From Bacillota bacterium (GTDB taxonomy: Bacteria > Bacillota > Clostridia > Lachnospirales > Bianqueaceae), in NCBI GenBank assembly GCA_017441925.1, contig JAFRUE010000008.1, positions 117,282-181,281 on the forward strand: 64,000 bases of DNA, in the 5' to 3' direction. A program made the translations under genes and the position numbers. The first letter of the stretch is position 1. Each line of letters begins with the position of its first letter. Positions 1 to 7,700 of the stretch are shown in pieces. The notes under the pieces were generated by a model. It was not told the origin of the DNA, ran no database searches, and worked only from the letters and a program-made list of their open reading frames with translations.

Positions 1-622
1 AGACGATATCGGCGGACGGGGCCCGGTCAAGAATAAATGCATCCGCCTGTCGGACGGGGCGATCCTCGCGCCGGCATCGATCGAGACCGAGACAAGCTGG
101 GATTGTTTCGCCGACCGGTCCGAAGACAACGGCCGTACCTGGACACGCAGTCCATTTGTTCCGCTCGATCACAGCAAACTGCAGGGGAAAGGCATCATCC
201 AGCCGACGCTCTGGGAGAATGACGCGCATCTCGTACACATGTATACACGGAGCACCGAGGGACGGATCTACCACGCCGTATCGGGCGATATGGGACGGAC
301 TTTCGGTCCGGCAGCGCCGATCGCGCTCCCCAATAATAACAGCGGTATCGATCTGACGAGGCTTGACGACGGCAGGCTCCTGCTCGTGTACAATCCTGTC
401 CCGGGCAACTGGGCCGTGCGGACACCGATCTGTTTTACCGTTTCGTCCGATAACGGCAAGACCTGGGAGAAGGATCAGTATCTGGACCATTATCCGGCCG
501 AGGAGAAACAGCGGGATTCGACTTTTGCCTATCCGGCGGTCATCGCGAGAGACAAGAACGTTTATATTACCTATACGTGGAAAAGGCAGACGATCTCGTT
601 CTGGCATCTGGTGATGCTATGA
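1..622 (+). CDS. Sialidase-like BNR/Asp-box protein, 3' part (5' end outside window)
   Basis: The reading frame is open from base 2 to a TGA at 620-622, so the start lies upstream of the window. The visible 206 residues contain three Asp-box (BNR) motifs, SEDNGRTW, SGDMGRTF and SSDNGKTW, which mark blade turns of a sialidase-type six-bladed beta-propeller. The text around them (QPTLWEND, RSTEGRIYHAV, LTRLDDGRLLLVYNP) matches the exo-alpha-sialidase-like superfamily seen in gut Firmicutes. No signal peptide can be judged because the N-terminus is missing. The stop overlaps the start of the next gene in an ATGA, so the two are translationally coupled. Catalytic residues of true neuraminidases cannot be confirmed; another exo-acting glycosidase of this fold is possible. 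Confidence 0.8.
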   Translation, partial: DDIGGRGPVKNKCIRLSDGAILAPASIETETSWDCFADRSEDNGRTWTRSPFVPLDHSKLQGKGIIQPTLWENDAHLVHMYTRSTEGRIYHAVSGDMGRTFGPAAPIALPNNNSGIDLTRLDDGRLLLVYNPVPGNWAVRTPICFTVSSDNGKTWEKDQYLDHYPAEEKQRDSTFAYPAVIARDKNVYITYTWKRQTISFWHLVML

Positions 623-1461
623 TCGGGGGAATACTGCACAGAGCTCTGAGCGACGTCCTCGCGCTCTGGAATCGCACGCCGTGGGCCAGGGAACTGCGGA
701 CGAGCCGCTACAAGATCACTTCAGCCCGCATACCGGAGGCTTTTGACGGATACAGGATCGTGCAGATCACGGACCTGCATGGGAGAATGTTCGGAGAGGG
801 GCAGGCCGATCTTGCCGATTGTGTCCGGGAGCTGCGCCCTGATCTGATCCTGATCACGGGCGACATGACCACCGACAGATATGACGGGGAGCAGCGGGAA
901 GCCGTCCGTTCGCTTTACACCGCTATGAGCGGGATCGCGCCGTCATACGCGATTCTGGGGAATCACGAGATTGTGTCGACGCGGTTCATGACCGTTCTTA
1001 AGGATATCGAGAACAGTCCGGTATGGCTCTTGCGGGGCGAATCCGTTCAGATCGAAAGGGGCGGTTCCGCGATCCGGCTGGCAGGTATGGACAGCGGGCC
1101 CGCAACCGGCATGAGACGGACGGCAGGTGATCTTGATTATGTAGAGAAGCGCCTGCGGGACTACCTGCCGCGCACAGAGCAATATACGATCCTGATGAAC
1201 CATAAGCCGGAAGCATTGCCGTACTGCGCGCGCTGCGGAGTGGATCTCGTCTTCAGCGGACATGCGCATGGAGGGCTGATCCGTCTTGGCGGCGGCAGAT
1301 CGCTGATCGCACCGGATCAGGGATTTTTCCCGAAATACAGCAAAGGACTGTACCGGGAGGGACACACGGTGGAGGTCGTCGGGACAGGACTTGGAGGCCC
1401 GAGGATCGCGATCCGGCCGGAGGTCGTTCTGGTGGAGCTTCACAGCCGGTCCGGCAGATAA
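619..1461 (+). CDS. Calcineurin-like metallophosphoesterase
   Basis: A 280-residue protein with the full set of binuclear-metal phosphoesterase motifs in order: ITDLHG (D, H), LITGDMT (GD), ILGNHE (GNHE), MNHKP and FSGHAHGG (GHxH). It resembles the YaeI/YkuE group that hydrolyses phosphodiester or phospholipid-like substrates, but the substrate cannot be read from sequence. ATG at 619 is chosen because it overlaps the upstream stop (ATGA) and puts the metal motifs at the usual distance from the N-terminus; the open frame extends upstream only through the sialidase gene. No clear transmembrane anchor is visible. Coupling to a sialidase-like gene suggests co-expression rather than a shared reaction. 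Confidence 0.85.
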   Translation: MIGGILHRALSDVLALWNRTPWARELRTSRYKITSARIPEAFDGYRIVQITDLHGRMFGEGQADLADCVRELRPDLILITGDMTTDRYDGEQREAVRSLYTAMSGIAPSYAILGNHEIVSTRFMTVLKDIENSPVWLLRGESVQIERGGSAIRLAGMDSGPATGMRRTAGDLDYVEKRLRDYLPRTEQYTILMNHKPEALPYCARCGVDLVFSGHAHGGLIRLGGGRSLIAPDQGFFPKYSKGLYREGHTVEVVGTGLGGPRIAIRPEVVLVELHSRSGR

Positions 1462-1528
1462 CTGGTCAGCCTTCTGACCGACAGCATGGCTGCCTGCTCA
1501 CAGCCTGCCCGAAAAAGTAAATTCACGC

Positions 1529-1557
1529 TTGTCAAAACACCGTTTCTATGATAAGAT
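1529..1557 (+). promoter_or_regulatory. Promoter for the phosphofructokinase gene
   Basis: TTGTCA (1529-1534), 17-base spacer, TAAGAT (1552-1557), 55 bases before the start codon. The spacer and -10 lie within the arms and loop of the inverted repeat at 1534-1579. Confidence 0.6.
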
Positions 1558-1579
1558 GAAATCAACGAAACGGTGTTTT
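1534..1579 (+). terminator. 13-bp perfect inverted repeat with T-tract, overlapping a promoter
   Basis: Arms 1534-1546 (AAAACACCGTTTC) and 1567-1579 are exact reverse complements around a 20-base loop, and the right arm runs into five T. It can end transcription from the upstream gene in either direction. The loop holds the -10 box of the next promoter, so it may also act as an operator. Confidence 0.55.
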
Positions 1580-1611
1580 TGTTATTGTAATTTAATACGG
1601 AGGGGATTTAT

Positions 1612-2871
1612 ATGATCGGTAATGTGATCGTCGGTCAGTCAGGCGGCCCTACAGCCGTTATGAATTCAAGTCTTGTCGGCGTTTATAAGACAGCGCATGA
1701 TCTCGGCCACGGCAGTGAAGTCTACGGCATGATGAACGGTATCAGCGGTCTGCTGAAGGAGAATATCGTGGATCTGTCAGAGCATGTCCGGGATGACCTG
1801 GATATCGAGCTCTTCAAGCGGACGCCGTCCGCGTATCTCGGCTCCTGCCGCTACAAGCTGCCGGAGATCGGAGAGAACGACGCGATATACAATCAGATTT
1901 TCGGAATCCTATACAAATATAATATCCGCAATTTCTTTTATATCGGCGGGAACGATTCGATGGATACCGTCTACAAGCTCTCACAGTACGCGCAGAAGAT
2001 CGGAGCGCCGATCTCCTTTATCGGCGTACCCAAGACGACGGACAACGATCTGATGGTGACGGATCACGCGCCCGGTTACGGCAGCGCGGCCAAGTATATC
2101 GGAACCATTACAAAAGAAATCATCAAGGACGGATACGTCTATGATTCCGGCATGGTCACGGTCATGGAGGTCCGTGGCCGCGGCAGCGGATGGCTTGCCG
2201 GTGCGGCTGCTCTCGCTAAGGGCGAGGACTGTGAAGGCCCGGATCTGATCTATCTGCCGGAGATGCCGATGGATATCGATGATTTCCTGGATCGGATCGG
2301 CCAGCTCCGCAAGGAGAAGAAGGCAGTGCTTGCGGTTGTCGCGGACGGTGTTAAGCTGCCGGACGGCCGGTATGTATGCGAACTCGCGAAACCGACGCTT
2401 TTCTATGACGCGTTCGGCAATCCGTCGCTGTCCGGTACCGCGCAGTATCTGGTCGACCGCATCATCGAGAAATACGGCTGCGAAGCGCGCGCGATCGGTT
2501 TTAACGGCATGCAGCGCTGCGCGTCCCATATTGTATCCCGCGTGGATATGACGGAAGCGTTCCAGGTCGGCGGAGCCGCTGTACGTGCGGCTTTTGATGG
2601 CGAGACCGGCAAGATGGTCACTCTCGAGCGCCTGCTGCAGGATCCGTATCAGTGCGCGACCGGACTCTGCGATCTGCGCGATGTTGCCTGTCAGTCACGT
2701 CAGATCCCTCAGGATTGGATCGATCCTTACAATATGTATGTGGATCCGGAGTTCCTGCGTTATGTACGCCCGCTGATCCAGGCGGACCTCCCGCCGATCA
2801 TGGTCGACGGACTCCCGCGGCATGCTTTCTTCCGGGAGAAGGAGCAGGGCTGGAATCCGATGATGCTGTAA
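1612..2871 (+). CDS. 6-phosphofructokinase, probably diphosphate-dependent
   Basis: A 419-residue phosphofructokinase phosphorylating fructose 6-phosphate in glycolysis. N-terminal VGQSGGPTAVMN is the nucleotide/PPi-binding start. GGNDS at 112-116 and PKTTDND at 140-146 are the diagnostic motifs: Asp115 and Lys141 are the residues associated with pyrophosphate rather than ATP as donor (ATP enzymes have GGDGS and GTIDND). The length also fits the long PFP group of Clostridia rather than the 320-residue ATP enzyme. RBS GGAGGGG precedes ATG 1612. Single-gene unit between the hairpin-promoter at 1529 and the terminator at 2943. PPi use is inferred from motifs, not proven. Confidence 0.9.
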   Translation: MIGNVIVGQSGGPTAVMNSSLVGVYKTAHDLGHGSEVYGMMNGISGLLKENIVDLSEHVRDDLDIELFKRTPSAYLGSCRYKLPEIGENDAIYNQIFGILYKYNIRNFFYIGGNDSMDTVYKLSQYAQKIGAPISFIGVPKTTDNDLMVTDHAPGYGSAAKYIGTITKEIIKDGYVYDSGMVTVMEVRGRGSGWLAGAAALAKGEDCEGPDLIYLPEMPMDIDDFLDRIGQLRKEKKAVLAVVADGVKLPDGRYVCELAKPTLFYDAFGNPSLSGTAQYLVDRIIEKYGCEARAIGFNGMQRCASHIVSRVDMTEAFQVGGAAVRAAFDGETGKMVTLERLLQDPYQCATGLCDLRDVACQSRQIPQDWIDPYNMYVDPEFLRYVRPLIQADLPPIMVDGLPRHAFFREKEQGWNPMML

Positions 2872-2942
2872 GGCGTACGGCAGGATTTCATAAGACTATC
2901 GTAAATCTATATAACAGGATATTCAGTTGCGCTTTATAGCAG

Positions 2943-2976
2943 AACCTCCGCCCATCGAAACGGGCGGAGGTTTTCT
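2943..2976 (+). terminator. Rho-independent terminator after phosphofructokinase
   Basis: Perfect 11-bp stem (2943-2953 with 2962-2972), 8-base loop, then TTTTCTT. The -35 box of the next promoter starts right at its end. Confidence 0.9.
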
Positions 2977-3004
2977 TGACAGGACCAAACCACAGAACTA
3001 TACT
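2976..3004 (+). promoter_or_regulatory. Near-consensus SigA promoter for the 91-residue protein
   Basis: TTGACA (2976-2981), 17-base spacer, TATACT (2999-3004), located about 50 bases before the start codon at 3058. Confidence 0.85.
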
Positions 3005-3057
3005 TAAAATACAGAATCAGATGTTTACATAGATACAATCGAAAGGAGCGCTTACGA

Positions 3058-3333
3058 ATGAGATTCATCTACAGATATGTATTACTGGCCACAGCCGACG
3101 AGACGGAATACCAGAATATACTGGACGCGTTAAGGTCAGCAGGTATTCCATATAAAAACGAAATCGCCCATGAACGGTACGTTGCGCCGCATTCCGTTGT
3201 TGCTCCCGGAAGGCAGATTATGGGAAGATCAACCAGTCCCATGCAGGATAAGGTCGGCAGCACAACAATATACAAGATCTATGTTAAACCGGTTGATAAA
3301 GAAAGAGCGGTTCGAGCGCTGAATGCGAAGTAA
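3058..3333 (+). CDS. Small cytosolic protein of unknown function
   Basis: A 91-residue protein preceded by GAAAGGAGCG and ATG 3058. The ends read as two alpha-beta elements (EYQNILDALRSAGIPYK and YKIYVKPVDKERAVRAL), reminiscent of the small DUF2007-type putative signal transducing proteins, with a middle segment rich in Gly, Pro and Ser. No membrane segment, signal peptide or cysteine is present. It has its own strong promoter (2976) and terminator (3387), so it is an independent transcription unit. Family assignment is weak; a real gene is likely because of the RBS and regulatory signals. Confidence 0.75.
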   Translation: MRFIYRYVLLATADETEYQNILDALRSAGIPYKNEIAHERYVAPHSVVAPGRQIMGRSTSPMQDKVGSTTIYKIYVKPVDKERAVRALNAK

Positions 3334-3386
3334 AGCGCAGGGTCCGGGTTCCGTATTGGCATGGCAGATCGGCATAGTCATAGAAT

Positions 3387-3408
3387 AGCGGGAGATCCTC
3401 CGCTTTTA
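3387..3408 (+). terminator. Rho-independent terminator
   Basis: AGCGGGAG (3387-3394) pairs with CTCCGCT (3398-3404) with one bulged G and a 3-base loop, followed by TTT. Ends the 3058-3333 unit. Confidence 0.65.
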
Positions 3409-3428
3409 TAAAAAAATGAAAATAACTA

Positions 3429-3457
3429 TTGACAACGAAAGTCTATTGGAGTAGACT
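3429..3457 (+). promoter_or_regulatory. Promoter of the blaI-like operon
   Basis: TTGACA (3429-3434), 17-base spacer, TAGACT (3452-3457). The -10 box is the right half of the operator dyad at 3440-3457, so repressor binding would block RNA polymerase. Confidence 0.8.
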
Positions 3458-3483
3458 ACAGTTAAAGTCTATCAGAATAGTCC
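3440..3483 (+). promoter_or_regulatory. Two operator dyads for the BlaI-like repressor
   Basis: Dyad 1 is AGTCTA-6-TAGACT (3440-3457), a perfect inverted repeat spanning the spacer end and the -10. Dyad 2 is AGTCTA-6-TAGTCC (3466-3483), imperfect, centred 26 bp downstream. Paired dyads at the promoter of a BlaI/MecI-family gene are the usual autoregulatory arrangement; binding itself is inferred. Confidence 0.7.
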
Positions 3484-3497
3484 GATGAAAGGATAAG

Positions 3498-3866
3498 TTG
3501 AAAATGAATGTAGAACTTGGCGCAGTACAGGAACGTTTTGCGGATATCGTTTGGGCCCATGAGCCGATCGAATCCGGAGAACTTGTTAAGATTTGTGAAA
3601 AGGAACTGAACTGGAAGAAATCGACGACCTATACCGTCCTTCACAAGCTTTGCGATAAGAAATTGCTCCAGAATCAGAAAGGGACAGTAACCTCGCTGAT
3701 TTCACGTGAGGATTTCTATGCATCCAAGAGTGCACAGATCATTGCGGAATCGTATCAGGGTTCGCTGCCATCCTTTATAGCAGCCTTTGTCTCTCAGCAA
3801 AAACTATCTGCAAAGGAGGCAGAGGAGATCCGGAAACTGATCGGCTCCTATGAGAAAGAGAGCTAA
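3498..3866 (+). CDS. BlaI/MecI-family winged-helix repressor
   Basis: A 122-residue penicillinase-repressor family protein. The N-terminal winged helix reads LGAVQERFADIVW, ELVKICEKELNWKKSTTYTVLHKLCDKKLLQ, followed by a helical dimerisation tail. In this family a paired M56 membrane peptidase causes removal of the repressor when a signal is sensed; that partner follows after 2 bases. TTG 3498 (5 bases after AAAGGA) or ATG 3504 are both possible starts, differing by two residues. The two AGTCTA dyads upstream suggest autoregulation of the whole operon. The inducing signal is unknown and need not be a beta-lactam, because the partner lacks a penicillin-binding domain. Confidence 0.9.
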   Translation: MKMNVELGAVQERFADIVWAHEPIESGELVKICEKELNWKKSTTYTVLHKLCDKKLLQNQKGTVTSLISREDFYASKSAQIIAESYQGSLPSFIAAFVSQQKLSAKEAEEIRKLIGSYEKES

Positions 3867-3868
3867 GC

Positions 3869-5965
3869 ATGAGTACTTTGTTCTTAAAGATACTCAATAT
3901 GAGTATCACAGCCGGATGGCTGATACTTGCGGTGATGATCACGAGATGGATACTCAGAAGAGCAACACGACGGATCATCTGTTTGCTGTGGGTATTTGTT
4001 GCTGTCCGGCTGGTTCTGCCGCTTTCCCTGCCGAGTCCGATCAGCCTGATTCCAAACAGGCAGCCGATTCCGGAAAGCATTATTACTGCCACAGAACAGG
4101 AAAACGAAGAACCTGTGACGGATATGGCGACATCTGCGACCGATCAGGAAGCTCATACGAGCAATGAGGCGACAGAATTCAATACACCGGAAACATTAGT
4201 CCCTGCTGTTAATCCGGATCCATCAATCGATCTGAATACGGCCGCCAGTGCGAACCCATGGCAGGCTGCTTTCTCCATCGCGTCTATCGTATGGGTTGTC
4301 GGGATCTGTGCCATGCTGCTGTATGCCGTCATTCACTATTTGAAGCTTAAGAAATCGCTCGCAGCCTCGATCGAGTACAGAGAAGCCGGGACAGATCATT
4401 ATACAGGACAGATCAGGATCTGCGATGAGATCAAGGCGCCTTTTATCCTGGGCATCCTGCATCCGGTTCTCTATATCCCGTCCGGCCTGAACGGACAGGC
4501 ATTGGAATATGTCCTGCAGCATGAACAGGCGCATCTAAGACGAAAAGACTATCTGTGGAAGCCGCTTGGATATCTGATTCTCACGATTCACTGGTTCAAT
4601 CCGCTGTGCTGGGCCGCATATCTTCTGTTCTGTCAGGATGTGGAAATGGCTTGTGATGAAGCTGTGATTTGGGACATGGACCGAGAACATATTGCGGATT
4701 ATATGAGGACACTTCTTGCCTGCAGCCAGTCTAATAGATTGAATGCGGCTACTCTTGCATTTGGCGAGGTTGGAGTAAAACGGCGTATCCGGAATATTGC
4801 GCAGTATAAGAAACCAGCCTTTGGAGCGGTTGCAGCCATAATCGTGGTCAGCCTTGGAATGGCAGCCTGTCTGATGACGGACCCGATAGACAAAAACGTC
4901 ATTACAGGGGAAACATCCTATAAAGTATTTGTTACACAGGCAGAGAGACCGTTTTCGGACGATAAACCCTATGTAAATGATCGGACGAGACTGTATCATT
5001 TTATGACGAGGGACGGATCTGCTTTTGCACAAGGGACAGATCTGCTGCAGTATATGGAGAAAGGCTCGAACGACTGGCACGTTCTTTGCAAAGATTCGGA
5101 CTGTCTGCATGCATCGGAAGATTGTCCTGCATATTATGTCGGCCGGCATGAGATCCTGGATATAGATTCGAATAACCATATCCGGGTTCTGGAGTTTGCG
5201 AATGCCGGACACCAGCTCGTGATCTGGAAAGTGAATACACGTACGTACATGAAGGATGCAGCAGCGTCTTTTGATCTGGATGAATTGAGTGGAACGCGGA
5301 AGGACGGATCAATCCGACTCTCCGACTTCTGCGAATACAACGATAAGTTGTATCTGACCTATCCGGCGGAGGAACAGAACACGGACATAACATGGCTTAT
5401 TCGAATTGATCTGAAGACATTTCAGGCTGATAATATTGTTTGTATTCAGCCATCCATGCTGCCCGTGGATTATTCCGTCATTCACCGGTTTGAGTATGTC
5501 GAGGACGATATTGTTTATCTTATGCTTGAAAACGCTGTTTCCGGGCAGATGCGACTGTACGGATTTGATATGGAGCAGTTGGAATTTGCCGACACCGGAT
5601 TTGAACTGGCATATGGCACATCCTATTGCCTGGCGGGCCCTCAGGCTGTATACATTGAGCAGGATGATGAGCAGTGCTATTTGGTTAAAACGGACGTCCT
5701 GACCGGTGAAAGCACGCTGCTTGCGGATACTTTTATTGGTACCAAGATTAGACCTGGAACAGTGCCGTATCTGGGCTTTGTAAATGTATCCACATGGGAG
5801 CATCCAAAGAGCACCTATTATCAGCTGAACATGAATACCGCGGAAATGACTGAGTATTACAAAGCAGGATCTCAGATCTATAAGTCCAGCGGTAACGGAT
5901 ATGCTGCCTATCTTGAGTATGAAGCCGACTATAGCTATAAGCTTGCCATAAAGAAAGCTAGTTGA
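3869..5965 (+). CDS. M56-family membrane metallopeptidase with a C-terminal extracellular beta-propeller-like sensor domain
   Basis: A 698-residue BlaR1-like protein. Transmembrane helices are visible at about 14-30, 38-55, 133-157, 232-254 and 316-334. The zinc site is HEQAH (218-222) with a downstream CDEAV glutamate around 264, both in the cytosolic/membrane peptidase part. The loop at 65-130 is low-complexity and acidic. The C-terminal part (about 345-698) is not a penicillin-binding domain: it contains C407-X4-C412-X-H414-X4-C419 followed by PAYY, then repeated beta-rich segments. The same domain forms most of the two lipoproteins at 6555 and 7697. It is inferred to sense an envelope signal and trigger cleavage of the BlaI-like repressor. 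The gene starts 2 bases after blaI. Confidence 0.88.
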   Translation: MSTLFLKILNMSITAGWLILAVMITRWILRRATRRIICLLWVFVAVRLVLPLSLPSPISLIPNRQPIPESIITATEQENEEPVTDMATSATDQEAHTSNEATEFNTPETLVPAVNPDPSIDLNTAASANPWQAAFSIASIVWVVGICAMLLYAVIHYLKLKKSLAASIEYREAGTDHYTGQIRICDEIKAPFILGILHPVLYIPSGLNGQALEYVLQHEQAHLRRKDYLWKPLGYLILTIHWFNPLCWAAYLLFCQDVEMACDEAVIWDMDREHIADYMRTLLACSQSNRLNAATLAFGEVGVKRRIRNIAQYKKPAFGAVAAIIVVSLGMAACLMTDPIDKNVITGETSYKVFVTQAERPFSDDKPYVNDRTRLYHFMTRDGSAFAQGTDLLQYMEKGSNDWHVLCKDSDCLHASEDCPAYYVGRHEILDIDSNNHIRVLEFANAGHQLVIWKVNTRTYMKDAAASFDLDELSGTRKDGSIRLSDFCEYNDKLYLTYPAEEQNTDITWLIRIDLKTFQADNIVCIQPSMLPVDYSVIHRFEYVEDDIVYLMLENAVSGQMRLYGFDMEQLEFADTGFELAYGTSYCLAGPQAVYIEQDDEQCYLVKTDVLTGESTLLADTFIGTKIRPGTVPYLGFVNVSTWEHPKSTYYQLNMNTAEMTEYYKAGSQIYKSSGNGYAAYLEYEADYSYKLAIKKAS

Positions 5966-6132
5966 GGATGCTGTGAGGATATTAATGCATCTGAAGATGC
6001 AGGTGTGGTTTTTGTTGCCAAAAAAACAGAAGGGGGTGATTCCGACGGGCTAATTATTTCAATATCATTGGGCAAAAAAGCAACACTTATAGGCAGTAAT
6101 ACAAATATAGAATACGACAGGAGGTTACACCT
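5966..6132 (+). other. Intergenic segment inside the operon with a small dyad
   Basis: AT-rich 167 bases between the sensor peptidase and the exported small protein. Contains the perfect dyad TGCATCT-GA-AGATGCA (about 5984-5999) followed shortly by a T-rich run (GGTTTTTG), which may be a weak terminator or processing site. No convincing promoter is seen; a TAGAAT at about 6108 lacks a good -35. Confidence 0.4.
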
Positions 6133-6540
6133 ATGAAGAAGAGTATTATGAGAAAGGTATTTGCGATAATGGTGGCGATGATTGTATCCATATGCTCATT
6201 TACCGCAAATGCAGGGACGATGGTGGAAATTGACTATGGTTCAACAACGATCAGTCCTGACTGCGGTGGAGATATTTATGTGAATTATAGTGTCAGGTAT
6301 GCGGGAGCCACTCATTCTGCATCAGTAACGGGATGGAGTTATTCATTGGACACTTATTCCTTAGGCGTACAACATGGATTTATTCCTTCAAGTGTGCAGG
6401 TAACGAGTGAGTATGCCACTTATTTTCTGATTTCTGCAAGTGGTGGAACATGGTTTGTCGAGACGATTTTTCCATTTGATATATGGCCGGATGTAAATTA
6501 TGAAACAACACATAGCCATTCTAGAACGGTAACTTACTAA
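6133..6540 (+). CDS. Small exported protein of unknown function
   Basis: A 135-residue protein with a clear Sec signal peptide (MKKSIMRKVFAIMVAMIVSI, cleavage likely after ANA-G near residue 28). The mature part is beta-rich, with many Ser, Thr, Tyr and only one cysteine, ending HSHSRTVTY. RBS AGGAGG stands before ATG 6133. Its coding sequence is visibly more AT-rich than neighbouring genes, a possible sign of separate origin. It sits between the sensor peptidase and the lipoproteins sharing its sensor domain, so it may be a ligand or partner in that pathway, which is inference only. No family recognised. Confidence 0.75.
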   Translation: MKKSIMRKVFAIMVAMIVSICSFTANAGTMVEIDYGSTTISPDCGGDIYVNYSVRYAGATHSASVTGWSYSLDTYSLGVQHGFIPSSVQVTSEYATYFLISASGGTWFVETIFPFDIWPDVNYETTHSHSRTVTY

Positions 6541-6554
6541 TCATTGTTATTGCC

Positions 6555-7700
6555 ATGAAACGAGTGGGCTATTACATTATCATGCTGCAGCTGACCATTC
6601 TTTTAATGGTAGGCTGCGGCACTAAAAGTATTGCGGTTGATGATGACAGGCCGTATAGAGTGGTTCAGACACTGGGTTATACTGAACGATTGGTGAATGA
6701 GGACAGAGTTTACGCTTTTTTGTTTGAACCGGGCGAACAGTTCTTTATCGGAGGGGGTATTCTGAAGTATAAAGAGAAAAACAGCGGAGGATGGCAGACC
6801 TTGTGCTGGAAACCGGGCTGTTCTCATACATCGGAAGACTGTCCTGCCTATTACGAGTATTCACACAGACTGCTGAATCTTGGCGACAAGGGAGAAGTCC
6901 GGATTCTGGAATTCACCCGGCCAGCCGGACTTGCGGTCTGGGAGATCAATCCGAATCGGTCGACAAAGACGAAACTGGCTTCGTTCGACCTGGCAGAGAT
7001 GACGGACAGCACGAATGATATGGGTTATATGGAATACGATACCTGTGAGTATGGGCATAAGCTGTATTTATTCTATGAAACGTCCAGTGGAAGTGGAGAC
7101 GAGCGGGAAATTGCGAACTGGATTCTCTGTTTTGATCTGGAAACGCTGAAGGCCGAAGAGCCGTTATGCCTGCAGGAAATCGGGTTGCCCGAAGCATTCC
7201 CGTTCGTGTATCATTTTCAATTGATTGAAGATGGCGTGCTGTACTGTTGTCTTGCGAACCAGAACAAATATGAATACAATGGCGATGAAGGAATAAGACT
7301 GCGTATCTACCGATTTTTTTTGGCTGATCATACATGGACGGATACGGGTTATGAAACGGATTGGCTTGCCCAGAACCAGATGGGTCATGTGATAATCGAG
7401 AAAAGAAAAGACGGAGACCGGTATTATCTGACCAGTGTAGACCTTCTGACAGGAGAGACTGCTGTGATTACGGAAGTCCCGGGAAGCATTACATATACAC
7501 TGACCGCTTCACAGTACATTCACCGGATCAGCATTCTGGATACCGCGGATGTGTCCATGTACGAGTATGACATGGACACAGGAGAGAAACACTTTTTTCA
7601 GGATTCCTACTGCATCGCATACGGAAATGGCTACTGTGCTTTTGATTCAATGACATCGGATGGCAGCGGAACACTTCGGATTGAGAGGATTACCCCATGA
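6555..7700 (+). CDS. Lipoprotein with the CX4CXHX4C beta-propeller-like domain (copy 1)
   Basis: A 381-residue lipoprotein; lipobox MVGC puts the acylated cysteine at 21. The mature protein is a paralogue of the C-terminal domain of the M56 peptidase. It has C84-X4-C89-X-H91-X4-C96 followed by PAYY, then RILEF, AVWEIN, ASFDLAEM and the same spacing of beta-rich repeats to the end. Proteins with a similar Cys/His element occur in DUF5050-like propellers of Clostridia. Start ATG 6555 has no obvious RBS and lies 14 bases after the previous stop, so translation may depend on coupling. The stop overlaps the next start (ATGA). It may compete with or modulate the sensor domain. Confidence 0.82.
   Translation: MKRVGYYIIMLQLTILLMVGCGTKSIAVDDDRPYRVVQTLGYTERLVNEDRVYAFLFEPGEQFFIGGGILKYKEKNSGGWQTLCWKPGCSHTSEDCPAYYEYSHRLLNLGDKGEVRILEFTRPAGLAVWEINPNRSTKTKLASFDLAEMTDSTNDMGYMEYDTCEYGHKLYLFYETSSGSGDEREIANWILCFDLETLKAEEPLCLQEIGLPEAFPFVYHFQLIEDGVLYCCLANQNKYEYNGDEGIRLRIYRFFLADHTWTDTGYETDWLAQNQMGHVIIEKRKDGDRYYLTSVDLLTGETAVITEVPGSITYTLTASQYIHRISILDTADVSMYEYDMDTGEKHFFQDSYCIAYGNGYCAFDSMTSDGSGTLRIERITP

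Noticed and set aside
3429..5965. Classical beta-lactamase regulatory system
   Set aside because: The sensor peptidase lacks a penicillin-binding SxxK/SxN domain and no beta-lactamase gene is in the operon.
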